Below, piece after piece: positions 43,331-56,075 of a stretch of DNA of 64,000 nt. The notes beneath the pieces were generated by a model that was not told the DNA's origin, did not search any database, and saw nothing but the letters and a program-made list of their open reading frames with translations. The stretch's first letter is position 1. Each line of letters opens with the position of its first letter. Made by a program: the position numbers and the translations under genes. The stretch spans positions 690,001 to 754,000 of the forward strand of contig PUQB01000022.1 of assembly GCA_003024785.1 (NCBI GenBank), written 5' to 3'. The DNA comes from Selaginella tamariscina (Eukaryota > Streptophyta > Lycopodiopsida > Selaginellales > Selaginellaceae).

Positions 43331-44192
43331 CGGCGGGATTAATCCGGCCATTTCTTTTTGGCCTCTTCGAAGAGGTGGCGGGATTAATCCCGCCACCATC
43401 TCCCGGGCAATGCTTCTCCGCCACTGAAAAAGAGTGGCGGGATTAATCCCGTCGATAACCTTCTCAACTGATGAAGAGTTACCAGAATTTATTAGAAAGA
43501 GTTGTCGGCGGGATTAATCCCGCCAACCATTTTAGGAGGCAGGGAAGGGGTGGCGGGATTAATCTCGCCACCACTTCCCTGTTTTAAAGATTTGGGGACA
43601 GGATTTATCCCGAGATCTCTTTGAAATCATAGTTTTGGAGAGAGTTATGTGCGGGTTTAATCCCGCCACCCATTCCCCGTCGTAAGAATTGTGGGCGGGA
43701 TTAATCCCGCCTTGGACTCCCTCCGACAAGGAAGAGCCGGCGGGATTAATCCCGCCGCCTCTTCCTCCTCGGGGGAGTCCGGCGGGATTATTCCCGCCGA
43801 CTCTCTCCGGCGAGGATGAGTCGGCGGGATTAATCCCGCCGGACTCCCCCCGAGGAGGAAGAGGCGGCGGGATTAATCCCGCCGGCTCTTCCTTGTCGGA
43901 GGGAGTCCAAGGCGGGATTAATCCCGCCGACTCTCTCCGAAGGGGTTGAGTCGGCGGCGGGATTAATCCCGCCGACTCCCTTCCTCGTCGGAGAGAGTCG
44001 GCGGGATTAATCCCGCCGGACTCCCCCCGAGGAGGAAGAGGCGGCGGGATTAATCCCGCCGGCTCTTCCTTGTCGGGGGAGTCCAAGGCGGGATTAATCC
44101 CGCCGACTCTCTCCGAAGGGGGAGTCGGCGGCGGGATTAATCCCGCCGACCGTTCCTCGTCGGAGGGATTCGTGGGCGGGATTAATCCCGCC
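43331..44192. repeat. palindrome array B, unit GGCGGGATTAATCCCGCC
   Basis: About 19 palindrome copies or variants, becoming regular (43-46 bp spacing) from 43690 to the end. In the regular part, spacers occur in both orientations: CTCCCTCCGACAAGGAAGAG (about 43717) against CTCTTCCTTGTCGGAGGGAG (about 43885), and GACTCCCCCCGAGGAGGAAG (about 43841 and 44019) against its complement near 43762. The array thus has larger-scale dyad symmetry. Confidence 0.97.
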
Positions 44193-44346
44193 CATCAGTT
44201 GTATTAATCAAACATGAGATATTATCTCTAAACATAATTATGTATTATTGCATATGCATATTATTAAGTAACCGTAATTCAGATTTCTTAGAAATATTGC
44301 ATAAACAGATATCATAAATAATACAATTATTTATGTGCAGGACAAT

Positions 44347-47300
44347 ATGTTTAATACTGGAGATAAAGTATGTCTTCTTCGGAACAACGAGATAGTTGGC
44401 ACTGGAACTGTGGAAGTTCGAGATAATAATGCATCATGTCACAATATTGCCCAAGGATCTTGTGTGTACGTATGGGTGAACACCATTTACAAGTATGTTG
44501 AGGTTCTGGGAATGGAATTTGAGGAGGGTTCTCCTGTATTGTGGAATTTGGATGAAGTCAAGGCTGACACAGAATATGCAGAGTCACAAACAAATAGTAG
44601 CACGAGTTTACCAGATGATGGCTTGCCTGCTGTAATGGATGAGGTGATTCTCTTTCTTCGTGAGATTGAAGTCGGAAGAGGCATCATCACAGCTATAAAT
44701 CCAATGGAAGCAGTGTCAGAAGAGAAACTAGGGTCCGACTTCGTGGGTGTAGTTGTGACAGAGGTTTCACCTAATGGCACATTGTATCCTGGATCCCTCG
44801 TGAGGTGGCGAACATCTGAATTAAGACGGCAAGATGGTTCAACATATTCTGGGTTGGATTTCAATAATAACAACCCGGAAGAACAACTCATATTTGAAGA
44901 GGTTCCTTGCATTGGTCCTATTGTAAGAAAAAGGCGATTCATGGGTTGTAGATCTTCCCCTGCAAGTTTCAGCAAGAGGGTAAAGATGGATCCTACATCT
45001 TCCGAAAGTGTTACGAGCATTTCCACGATTGACTGTTGCAAGAAGAAGTGTTGTCAGATGGCAGACCGGAATGAAATTACCCAATGTAGACATGTCTTTC
45101 GTATGCTCACCCAAAAGCAAAGGCATGAGTTTGTATATGCTGCACTAACTGGGTGTATTGATGGAATGGCCTCGGACACAGGTTATCAGAGTACATCCAT
45201 GGTATTTAATAAGGTGGCCATCTGCTTCAAAGCTTGGTACAGTATATACGGGATCCCAAAGACCACGTTCTACCGTCGGAGGGATGAGTGGCTAGATGGA
45301 GCGCGAACCTCAGTTCATGGGAACACTGGCTTGGTCAAAACCCGCTCTCACATCATGGCAGCCATAGAGATACTCAAGGCTTTTGTGGAAGCAAATGCAG
45401 ACAGGATGCCTCACAAATGCCGAACCACAAATGCAGGGGTCAGGGAAAATCTCAAGGTTTTACCTTCAATCTACACTCAATTGAAACTGTGTGAACATGT
45501 GAACAAGTGCCTCAGTTTGATGGGGCTCCAAGCAATCTGCACTGGTACCTTCAACAACATATGGAATACTCATTTTAAGGATGTGGAGATTGCAAAACAC
45601 TCTAGCTTTTCTAAGTGTGACACTTGTACATCATTGAAGGCTGCAGAGGCTTGTGCAAAAACCTTGGTGGAGATCACTACCATTCAAAGGAAGATGGAGG
45701 CCCACATGATTGCACAACAAACTTGCCGGTCTCAGTACTATGCACACCGCATGCTTTCTGTGTCACGCCCATCAGAGTACCTGTGCTTGATCCATGACAA
45801 GATGGATCATTCAAAGACCAGCATTCCAAAGCTCTTTGCAACACCAAAGTGCCTTGGAAATGTCATGAAACTTCCGATTTCATTGACAGGTGTGCTAACA
45901 CATGACACGGTTGTGAGTCATATGGACACTTTTCACTTCCACATTGGTCTAGCGACTCCAATTTCACTATTGGGTCGTTAGCCATGTGTTTCAGAAACCT
46001 TGAAGCCCACTCACAGACAAGTCCTATCAGTGATCTCAAAGTGAAGAAACAACACCTTCAACCTTTACATAATGCTCTCATGAACACATCTGCACTTGAG
46101 GCTACTTGGGAATATGAGAGGCATTGTCAGCAACCTGCACAAAAAACAGATGGCCCTGTTGAGAGTTCAGGTTCAGTGGAGGGATCTAGCTCAAATAGTG
46201 TACATGTGTCCTCAACATCAAATAAGCTTCCTCGTCATTTGCTTTTACAGATGGATAATTGTGCAGGCGAGAACAAAAATAGGTAAATCATTTTACTTAA
46301 GGGTTTCTCAAGCTCATACTTACTTTTATTTTCTAGATATGTGCTAGCATACTTGTCAATGCTTGTTGCCAAAGGTGTGTTTGAAACAATCACGCTCAGT
46401 TTCCTTATGGTTGGTCACACTCATGAAGATATTGATGCGTTCTTCAGCAAGGTCTCCAACTCTACAAAAAGGACAAGTGCACTTACCTTACCGCATATGA
46501 TGAATCTTTTTGAAAATTGCATCTCCAAAAAAAGTTGTGCTTTGCTTGTGACTGAGGTGCCAGACTTCAAAAAATTTCTCAAGGAGTATATAAAAGAAGG
46601 GAGTGATTCTTTAGTTGGTCACCTTGTGCCGCTACAATTCTTTTTCTCCATACGAGATGGTATACCTATTATGCAGTACAAGTTACGGCCATCAGAGCAG
46701 GAGTGGTTACCGAAAGAGGGCTTAATGCTCTTCAAAAGTGGAGAGGATGGAAAGCCACTTCTCCCAGAAGGACAACCAGACCCTATTCCATTGAGTGCCC
46801 AGCTCAAGGAACAAGAGGTTATTATTGATGGCATCAAAAAATATGTGGCATGGGTTCAAAAATCGATGCCAAAGAATTCTGATAAGGCAACTGGTTACTC
46901 AGAACTATATAAGCATGTGGTCAACTATTGGGAGACTGTTGTTCGAGAGTTGGAAGGGCCTACTGTCACAAGTACAGAATTGCAACACCCTTTTTGGCCT
47001 AAAACAAGGTGGCGAGAGGAGATTGAAATGACATCACTGAGCACAGACGACATAGAAGCCAGTAGTGATGTGGAAGTGCAAACCCCACATTTTGTTGGAC
47101 AAAGGAACCAAAAACCTAAAGCATACTTTGATTGCTGCAAGGATCTTCAAAAACTAATGATGGTTCTCATTACTCCAGATGCGTCATATAATCAGCCTAT
47201 TTGGATGGGTCAAATTATCGACACACCTGAAGTAATCACAAAAAATAGTATTGTTAAGGTTGCATGGTTCAAACCACAAAAAAGGCGACACGAGAAGGAG

Positions 47301-47465
47301 AGCGAAAGATATAATGGATGCCTAGAGAAAACATGGTCTCCCAATCAAAAAGACCCAGCATGTTTTATAAATGTTAAATCCATTCGATATGGGTGGATGT
47401 CAAGAAGCGTTGATAAAGTCACGATTAACAAAACTGCAAGGGAATGTATGTTTTCTGAAGCTTAA
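44347..47465 (+). CDS. transposase-like protein with RNase H-like (DDE-type) core
   Basis: Exons 44347-46282 and 46337-47465 (54-nt intron, in frame); the acceptor at 44340 suggests a leader intron. The N-terminal domain (FNTGDKVCLLRNNEIVGTGT and QGSCVYVWVNTIYKYVEVLG) resembles the domain of plant En/Spm-like transposon proteins. A Cys-rich stretch (DCCKKKCCQMADRNEITQCR) and SIYGIPKTTFYRRRDEWLDG, a helix-turn-helix-like region, follow. The catalytic-like core has LCLIHDKMDHSK, LLQMDNCAGENKNR and FLMVGHTHEDIDAFFSKVS, each with conserved acidic residues spaced as in a DDE/D nuclease; I associate this arrangement with the DUF7869-type family. The frame breaks once around 45955 (SNFTIGSLAMCFRNLEA continues in another frame), otherwise it is open over ~1,030 residues. 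It may be a domesticated or recently active transposase. Confidence 0.75.
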
Positions 47466-50231
47466 AGCAATTACAAAATTATAAAATATCATATATTTAA
47501 TATTCATAATTATTATAAACTCTTTAATAATAGTACCAAATTGTATACTTAACTATATAAATTTAAAAAATGATATGGAAGATTGACTATATTATTATAG
47601 GATTTTATATATATATTATTACTACTAAATTTTTAATTAATAATGTTATATTTAAATATTAATATTTTAATAACAACATCAATATTTATATAATGTACCT
47701 CTTATGCTTTCCTTAATTGTTATATTAGGCAATATATTATATAATTTAATACATTCTACTTTTATAATGTTATTAATTTTTGTTCAATGAATGCTATAAT
47801 TTATTAAAGGGTAGAATACAAAATAGAATATTCTAAAGAATATTCTCTTTTCAATCATATATTCTAAAGAATATTCCTTTAATATTAGAAAATGCTAATT
47901 AAATAGCTAAAATTGCTAATTATTAGGAAATGGGACTATAGCTATGCCCATTTTAGTTACAACTTGCATTTTATATTATATGGTTCTTATTTGTATGTTT
48001 TTTAATTTCTATATTATATTAATTAATATTCATAAACATATATTATACACTACAATTTAAAATATAATTTAATTTGAATATTATATCATAATGTCAGTAT
48101 ACTAAAACTTTGCAAGGAAATTTATCATCTTCAAATATAAATTTCATTATAAATTTATTGAAATTTAAAATTTAAGTTTATAAATTTTAAATTATATAAT
48201 GAAATTGTTGCTGGTGAATTTAGTAATGTCAATATAATTTGTTTTGTAATATGTAATATGGTCAATTTATTACTTTTGATTTGTTTTAATATATGTTTGT
48301 TAGTTTTAACGTTGTAAATAAACCACAATTAATATAAGTTACAGAGTATACATATTCTTTAAGAATATACATATATTTCTTAAAACTCAGCATTTTCTAA
48401 CTCACTAAATGGTGAATTAATTAATTTTCTATTTAGAAATTCTATTGCTGAGAGAACCTAGACCCAAATTAAAAGATATTTCAATTCAATGATATTCATG
48501 TAATACCCTTGAAGTTTAATAACCGAAGTTTAAAAAATTTAAATATATATATTATAATAAACTATAATCTATTTGTATTAATTTAATTAATTAAATAATA
48601 TGTGACTCCTAGTGTAAAGGTCCTTTAGGAAAAGATTAAAAAGCCCGTCTAGACGTATCTTCGACGACTGTGACGGAGTCGACACGAAACGACATTTACA
48701 CACGTATGTCTGTACGTGTATATAATTCTAAAGGATATATATATAGAGTAACTATATTACTGGCTACTGTGGGGAGGTGACCCAAAGCATATTCTTGATA
48801 AAGTAATATTAGATTTTGAATTTACATTTTTATAAATGTATATACATTCTTTCGTATGTCTCTAATATTACCCTTGATTTTTCTATTTTAACTTTTTTCA
48901 TTTAATTAAACGACACATACCATTGATAATGTATATTAAAAGTATTTGAAATGAGTCACATCTATCAATATGTATTGCTTTTATCTTGTACACTTTATAA
49001 CTTGTGAGGAGAATATCTTTAATGTAATATAGTACCAGGAATAATACACCCGTTTTAACTTTAAAAAGTACATTAGTTTGAGTGGCACATGTATAAAGGA
49101 TTTTTGATTGGCCATATCTATGTCACGTGTACATTCGTTTTGGTTCATATGGAGTTGATAATGAGAAACATTAGCAACTACATATATAAAAGATCTGAAC
49201 TATTGCCATGTGGCATATTGGATGGGGAGTAGACGTGATTATGTTTTCTCATGTTATATTGGTTGTATAATAGAATGATTGATATGTTGTGTCCATTAGT
49301 TGTAGCACCTTAATATTATATAAATCATTTTACATTGTACAACATGAATAATTGTGATGAATGTACAATGCAACTGGCATTTTGATTTATTTTTTTTCAT
49401 GTTATAATCAAGAATAATTCTCTTTCCTTATTTTAGTTACATAATTCATAAGTCCTTATTTTTCCCACATAAAATACTCAATTTGTTATTCAGTTATATA
49501 GTAAGTAATGTGTGTAGTGTTGGTCATACATTATTCATATTGATTGTTCAAGAACATTGTTAGTTGCCTGGCCAATGTATACAATCACCAAGAGCAGAAT
49601 TAGACACTATTCTGACATTTATGAATAATATTAATCATTATCTTGTCTTGTTCATGAGTAGAATTGGTCATTATGTTTATTTTTATATTATAGTGTTAGT
49701 CATTAAGTAATCTTGTTGTTCATGAATTTTTAGTTCAAGAACAAAGTTGATTATCATGCTAACTTACGAGAGCAGTGTTAATCATTATTTATTCACTTAA
49801 ATAGTGAGATTAATTACTACAATAAATTATATGAGCAATGTTGATTATTAAGTGCTTTTGATGCTCACCAATTTATTTAATTTAATAATAGAGCTAGTGT
49901 CATCTTTTTTAACATATACATGTGTTGATTACTAAATACCTTAAATGGTGATCAATTTAAGTACTTTATAGGAACATGTTAATTAACATTGGATAATGTT
50001 CTTTTTTGTTGGTCATTATTTCTACGAGAAACATCATTAATTCCGAAAAATTAATACATACATACATAATATTCAATGTTTGATTACATATATAATATTC
50101 AATGTCTGACTAAGCAAACAAGTTCAGAAACTCAAGCATTGCCAGCATTATATAGGTAAGATGACAAACCTTAGCTCAATTCTTTAGTTGCATGTGGTTT
50201 TTTATTTGAGACAAAACTTTATGTATGTAAT
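47466..50231. other. gene-free AT-rich region
   Basis: No exon was found in 2.7 kb. 48600-48720 is slightly GC-richer (GTCTAGACGTATCTTCGACG). From 49490 a diverged repeat with (A/G)TTGGTCATTA and GTTCATGA phrases begins, treated separately. Confidence 0.65.
49555..49875 (+). repeat. dispersed repeat, copy 1
   Basis: Contains TCTTGTTCATGAGTAGAATTGGTCATTATG and ATGCTAACTTACGAGAGCAGTGTTA; the reverse complement occurs at 63280-63556. Confidence 0.8.
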
Positions 50232-50500
50232 ATAGGTCTATGATATAAGAAAGACAACTTAATATAGATTTATGTGGAAGCCTTTTTGGAGAGTAATGTG
50301 TGGAGACTACATGTGGTCAAGTGATTTTGTGAGGGTCTTTAGCATTGTACATGTTGGTGCCTAACAAATTAATATTGGAGCCAAGTTCAAGATGGGTGGT
50401 TGATGAGAAGGAATACTGCCAAAGAGTGCACGAACCAAGAGATTATGCTCAAGTTACACACCATGGTAGAACAATTTCAAGAGTGTAAATGGCTCATTGA

Positions 50501-51059
50501 TGTCACGACCCGATACAGAATACAGGATTCCGGATACAGAACATGGGTTGCAGGACTTTCCTACAGGATATTCCTACCAGGATTCCAGACACAGGATTCG
50601 GTTGCAGGATTTCCTACATGATATGCCACAGGATATGCCTAGAGGATAAGGGACATGTGGACTCATCTTAGCCTCTGCATGCATGCAATCACTTTTGCAT
50701 GCATGCCTAGATTAGCTCTTGGAGTTGTGAGCATAAAAGCTCCGACCTAATGTTGTACAATCAGTTACTATCAACACCAGTCTTACTATGATCAATTTTG
50801 TCTTGTCTTGTTCTCGTCTTGTTTCCTGTCCTGTTCCTGTCTCGCTCCTGTTTCCTGTCCTGCCCTGGATCCTATCCTGCTCCGGGATCCTGTCCTGTTT
50901 CCTGTCTTGCTCCCGGATCCTATCTTGATCCTGTCTTGCTCTTAGATCCGTCCTGTTCCTATTTCCAGTTCCTGTCCTGCTCTCGGTCCTGTTCCTGAGT
51001 CAGGCCTTCCTGTCCTTGGAATCCTGTTCCCTTCCTGGTTCCTGGATCATGGCTTGACA
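50501..51059 (+). mobile_element. solo LTR (TGTCACGACC...TTGACA) with target duplication ATTGA
   Basis: 559 bp beginning TGTCACGACCCG, a common LTR start, and ending GGCTTGACA. ATTGA occurs on both sides (50496-50500 and 51060-51064). The interior is made of degenerate GGATTCC/CAGGAT and then CCTGTCCTG-type simple repeats. The gag-region sequence continues on either side. Confidence 0.85.
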
Positions 51060-53344
51060 ATTGAAGGTGATTCGTGAATATTATAAAAAATTTAGATTGT
51101 CTTTGTGTTCCACCTTTTTTGGGTAGAGAATCAGTAAATAAGCTATGAGATGGTTGGAGATAGCAACAAATTTACTTAGTATGCAACGAGTGACTACTGA
51201 GTAGGTTATGATAGTTGTATTTGTGGTCTTGATGGATAAAGCTACAAGGTGGTAAACACAAACCAAGAAATAATTACAACTTAAGAGGATTTCTTTGAGC
51301 TATTTAAGGAGTAAGCTTCTTAGTTTGATGTCTCTCATACTATGCCGTGTACCTGATGTGTTTGCCAACCAACAAAAGGATTATTTTATAAATGGGCTAC
51401 ATTTGCATAAACATCTTAACTTGGTAATTTAGTTTAAGAATTTAAAGGAGCTGTTTGAGTATGCTCAATTGTTAAATGAGAAGAAGAAGGTGTTTAAGGA
51501 GAATGAGTGACATATCAAAAAGTGTGGTAGGAGCACCTCTCCAAGTTCTCGTGAGCACTAGGTGTATCAAGGGAACAACAATCATGCTAAGCTAAAGTTT
51601 AAGCTAGTGGCCTTTAGTTCTTATTGTTGACTTAAGAAGGTTGTTTAAGGTGTTTGATAATGAACAAGTGCTAATGTTCATTATCAAATTGAAATATGAC
51701 TTCATATAATTGAAAGGTAAATTGTCCAAGGAGGAGTAAGCCCAAGGGCAAAAGTTTTAATGGTGGCAAGGACAAGGAGACACCTAAGAAGCTTTATATG
51801 AAAAGAAGCACAAGGGAGACAGCTCTAAACCACGAAGTAAATTTTTATCTATTCTTGCTCGATAGGTAATTTGCATGGCACATAAGGAGCCATATGCACA
51901 TTGTGATGGACGAATGACATGGTGGACATCTAGTGTGGATCCTCATGGATAGTGGGAGCAGCAATAACTTTGGTCAACAAAGTTAGTGTAGGAGTGTAGC
52001 TTGCCCACTAAGATTGAAGGCTTAACTATTGTTATATAAAGATGGAATGTTTGTGTAGAGGAGTTACAACTAGAAGTTAGTAAAACCCAGTTGGTGGAGA
52101 CTTTTTTTTATTATGGAGCTAACACATGTGAATCTCATCCTTGAGATGAGCTTGTTAGAGTGTGTGGATCCTAAGATTAAGTGAAGCATCAAGTGAGTGA
52201 AGTTTGAATATAATGAAGTTAAAAACATTTGGTTTGGAACAAAGCTTGAGTCTCCAAGAAAGTATTTTTCTACTATATCTTTGAAGAAGTATCTTCATAA
52301 TGAAGAAGATCAAGTCTTTCTAATGTATATATGAAAGTTAGATTCTTCTAATGTCACATCGGGTGAAGCTATTATAATAGTTGTCCTTGAAGAGTTTGCT
52401 GACGTCTTCCCTTTGAAACTACCTCATGTCTTACCACCTACAAGAGGTTGGAATATGAGATTGTATTGGAATTGGGTACAAAAGCCATTTATCATAAAAC
52501 TATTCCAATTGAGCCATCTTGAGAAGCAAGAGGTTAAGAGGCAAGTGATGGAAGCTATTGGAATATGACTTCATATAATTGAGCAAGTCTTTATTTAGTG
52601 CATTAATATTGCTGACGAGGAATATTGCATCATAAGTATGTGCATAGACTATAGAGCTCTCAAAAAAAGCAAACAATGAAGGACAAGATGCCCATGTCAT
52701 GTGTGGATAATAATTCATGATCATCTTGGTGGAGCAAGAATATTCATCGAGATAGCATAGTGGGTATCATTAGATTGTTGTGAAGGAGGCATATATCTAT
52801 AAAATTGCTTTTAACATTAGCTTTGGGCCTTTTAAGTTCATGGTTATGCCATTAGGCTTAACAAATGCCCTAGCCACATTTACTCAGTTGATGACTAAGG
52901 TGTTTGGAGGCTACTTGCACAACTTTGTGGAGATCTTTCTTGATAATATTCTTATTTGTAATAAGAATATGAGAGGGCATCTGAAACATTTGTAGAGATT
53001 TCTTCAGTTGTTACAAAAGAACAAGCTCTATGCAAAGAAGAATCCACAAAAGGGCAGTGGTGGAGCAATGGTTAGTTCCTAGCAACGTACAAGAGGTACA
53101 AAATTTCTTGAGGTATTGGTTTGTTAAAGACAATGCTGAGAAAGCTTCTTTGTGAACTAGGTTGTTGAGGAAGGACGTGTCCTTTGCATGGAGAGCTTCA
53201 AAAAAGAGCAGTTTCTAAGCTTTAAAACAAGTCTTGGTACGTGCACTAGTTTTATATATTGCAAATCCCTCTAAGCCTTATGAAGTATCATGTGATGCAA
53301 GTGGAGTGGTTATTAGAGCTGCACTTATGCAAGAAGGGAGACTT

Positions 53345-55160
53345 TGTCAGAGTTTTAACCCAAAGGGCCAACACGTGGCAACACGTGGTTGCCAGGTGGC
53401 CATTCGACGTCATCACCCTGTGTGAGCAACGCTAAGTTTTCCAGAACAACCCCAACGACCCCTAGGGTTAGACTTTAATGCCCAAGTGGACAGGAGACTT
53501 AGGGTTTAGCCTAAGTCTCCCTAGAATGTCTGCCCCCAGAACCCTTGAGGGATATCCCTAGTTGACTTAGGGTTTAGCCTAAGTCTCCTTAGAGTGTCTA
53601 CCCCCAAAAACCCTTGAGGGGTAACCCTAGTTGACTTAGGGTCTTGCCCTAGAAGACCTAGACAGGCTCATGCCCTAACCCCCATCAAGGAGACGTGTGT
53701 TCTACACATACCCCTGGACAGAGCTAAGGCATCGTCACTTACCCCTTGAGGAATCACCCTCATCCGAGAGTACAACCCCTTTAGGGTGACAAGGGGTACC
53801 CTGAACCACGACTAAGGGTTTGAGTGGCCAAGTTATACCCTAGACCTAGGGCTAGTACTTAGTGAGGACACGAGTGTGCATCGTAGGCGGACACGAGTGT
53901 TCTACTAAGCAAACTCCCTAAGGCTAGGTTTGGGATAACCCTAAGCACATGACCTTGCGAGTGTCTTACGAAAGGGCTTCTGCTAATGAGCTTAGGTTGT
54001 TCAACCCCTGGATTCCAAGGAGAACACTCCCCTAGCCAAGTGTGCCAAAGCACACCTAGTTACGAGACCTAACCTCCCTTGAGCGGATGCCCAAGGCTTA
54101 GCACCCTAGTGCAAGCACAAGCATGCCTGTTTGCTAGAGTATCCAACCCCTTAGCGACAAGCCCATGACATAACCCCAAAGGGCGTGCCTCGGGCGTTGT
54201 ACCATGTGATGTTTAGCCCAGTGTCACATCTTAATGTGACACTGCCTTCCATGATGTGGGCTATCATGCCATAGCCCTTAGATTCAAGAGTTGCACCAAG
54301 TACCACAAACGTGGTTCCTAAATGCCAACTCTAGAACCCCTCAATGAACCCTCAGGAACCAAGTAACGTGAACCTGTCAAACAAGATCCCACGCCCACAG
54401 TTGGACAAGGACACAGATGTGCCTTGCTTGGCCGTGAGTGCTACACCTAGCTTGACGTGGAGGAGGAGGCTGGAGACAAGCCTCAACCTCTGCCTCTTGG
54501 AACATGCATTCCGACAAGACCTCCCAGGCATGGATTCGCCAACGTTAAGGGTAAGTTACCCCGAAGGTGGGACGTACCCCTAGCATCTGGAAGTTAGGGC
54601 GGCACAACAGAGGGTTGTACCTTAACGACACAAGCTGAAGCTTGCACCGGCAGAAGAGCAACAAACTCATTCATGAACCTAAGAGCTCTCCTACATATAC
54701 TCTACTTTATTTATGTGACGGAGCCCCCCCCCCTCTTTTCCTATATGTGTTAGTGGGATGGCACTGAATTTTAGCCCCTTAGACAAATTAGCAATATGAG
54801 CTTATAACTCACCCTTACTCCTACCCCTAAACCCTACCCAAGGGGTGGGGGTTTTAGGGCGTGGGTTAGGGCAACCCTAGGGGTGTTCCTAACCCTACTT
54901 AACACGCCAAACTCATCTGCAAAGACCAATCAGCCTATTCGAGATGTCAAAATTGGGGGTGGGTTTCTAGAAGGTAAGTTCTAGCTTCGCTTAGAGTTTC
55001 CTGCAAATACCTAATGATACCCGGCCGGACCATCACCAAATACCCAAGTGCACTAAGCGGACCTGTTTCCTACTACATCTAGGGTCCATCAACATAGTAC
55101 AATAGGTAACAACAGTCAACGTCCAAAGTAAAGGGTCGAGTCATAATAAAAACTATGACA
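53345..55160 (+). mobile_element. solo LTR-like insertion, family X, with target duplication GACTT
   Basis: 1,816 bp starting TGTCAGAGTTTTAACCC and ending AAAACTATGACA. GACTT is duplicated at 53340-53344 and 55161-55165. It splits the gypsy RNase H region, whose translation resumes after it. No coding domain was found. It could be a solo LTR (5-bp duplication, TG...CA ends) or a non-autonomous DNA element with TGTCA/TGACA ends. Confidence 0.9.
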
Positions 55161-56075
55161 GACTTATTAGTTATGAGAGTCGTACTTTGAATCTTGCAAA
55201 GTAACAATATTTGATGTATGAGAAGGAGCTATTGGCCATTGTTAATGTATTATAGGCATTATCTTTATAGGCAAGTTTTAAGGTATTTACAGATCACAAG
55301 TCTTTGGTGTATCTGTTCATATTGAAAGAGTTAAACTCTCAGCAAGCTCGTTGGATGGTTAAATTCATAGAGTTTGACAAATTTCCCATTGAGCATCGGA
55401 CAGGGAAGGCTAACATGGTGGTAGATGCTTTGTCATGTGTTAAGAGAGCCATAGTGGTTGGAGAATTCCAAACATGGTTATATAATGCATTGAAAAAAAC
55501 AGTCAATGAGTTTAACTAGATAGTTCAACATGGCTCAAGCACAAGCCATTGAGGTGCAAGAGCTTAGAGGACAGTTGAAGGCACCATTCTCATTTTACGA
55601 TAGAGTTCTTTACTGCAATGATCATGTGTATCTTTCTTATGTGAACCATCTAATCAACCAGGTATTATATTTCCATTACGATAATCATTTTGGGGGAGGA
55701 AAACATATGAGTTGATCAATGTTTTATTGGAGGAAAACATATGAGTTGATCAATGTTTTATTTGTGATAAGTGTCATCAAGGTACTTAGGAAGAAATTAG
55801 GCGGACTATTTACTACCATTGCCTATTTTAGACAAGCAGTGTGGCAATATTTTTATGGACTTTATCACTCATTTGCCAAAAACACAAAGGCAAAATAAGT
55901 AGGTGTGAGTCATTGTGAACATGTTGATAAAGTTTATCAAGTTAGTTCTCTTAAGGAAGAATGTGAATGCATTAGAGTTGGCTACGATGTATTTACAACA
56001 CATCCATGGATTTTCAAATGATATTAGAAGTGATTGGGACTCCAAGTTCACTTCTAGTTTCTGGAGAGGCTTTTC

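Noticed and set aside
43559..44086. Open frames through array B giving repeated GGINPA and AGLIPP peptides.
   Set aside because: They are translations of the GC-rich palindrome, open on both strands because the repeat lacks stops. No start context, splice support or family was seen.
38460..44192. The palindrome arrays look like a CRISPR array (short palindromic repeats with spacers).
   Set aside because: The DNA is eukaryotic, spacer lengths vary in array A, and the spacers are repeated and inverted copies of each other rather than unique. No cas gene is present.
54344..54583. A conserved open frame in the LTR-family copies (also at 56653-56859 and 60582-60827).
   Set aside because: The frame is not kept equally in all copies, lacks any domain, and is conserved only because the copies are the same repeat.
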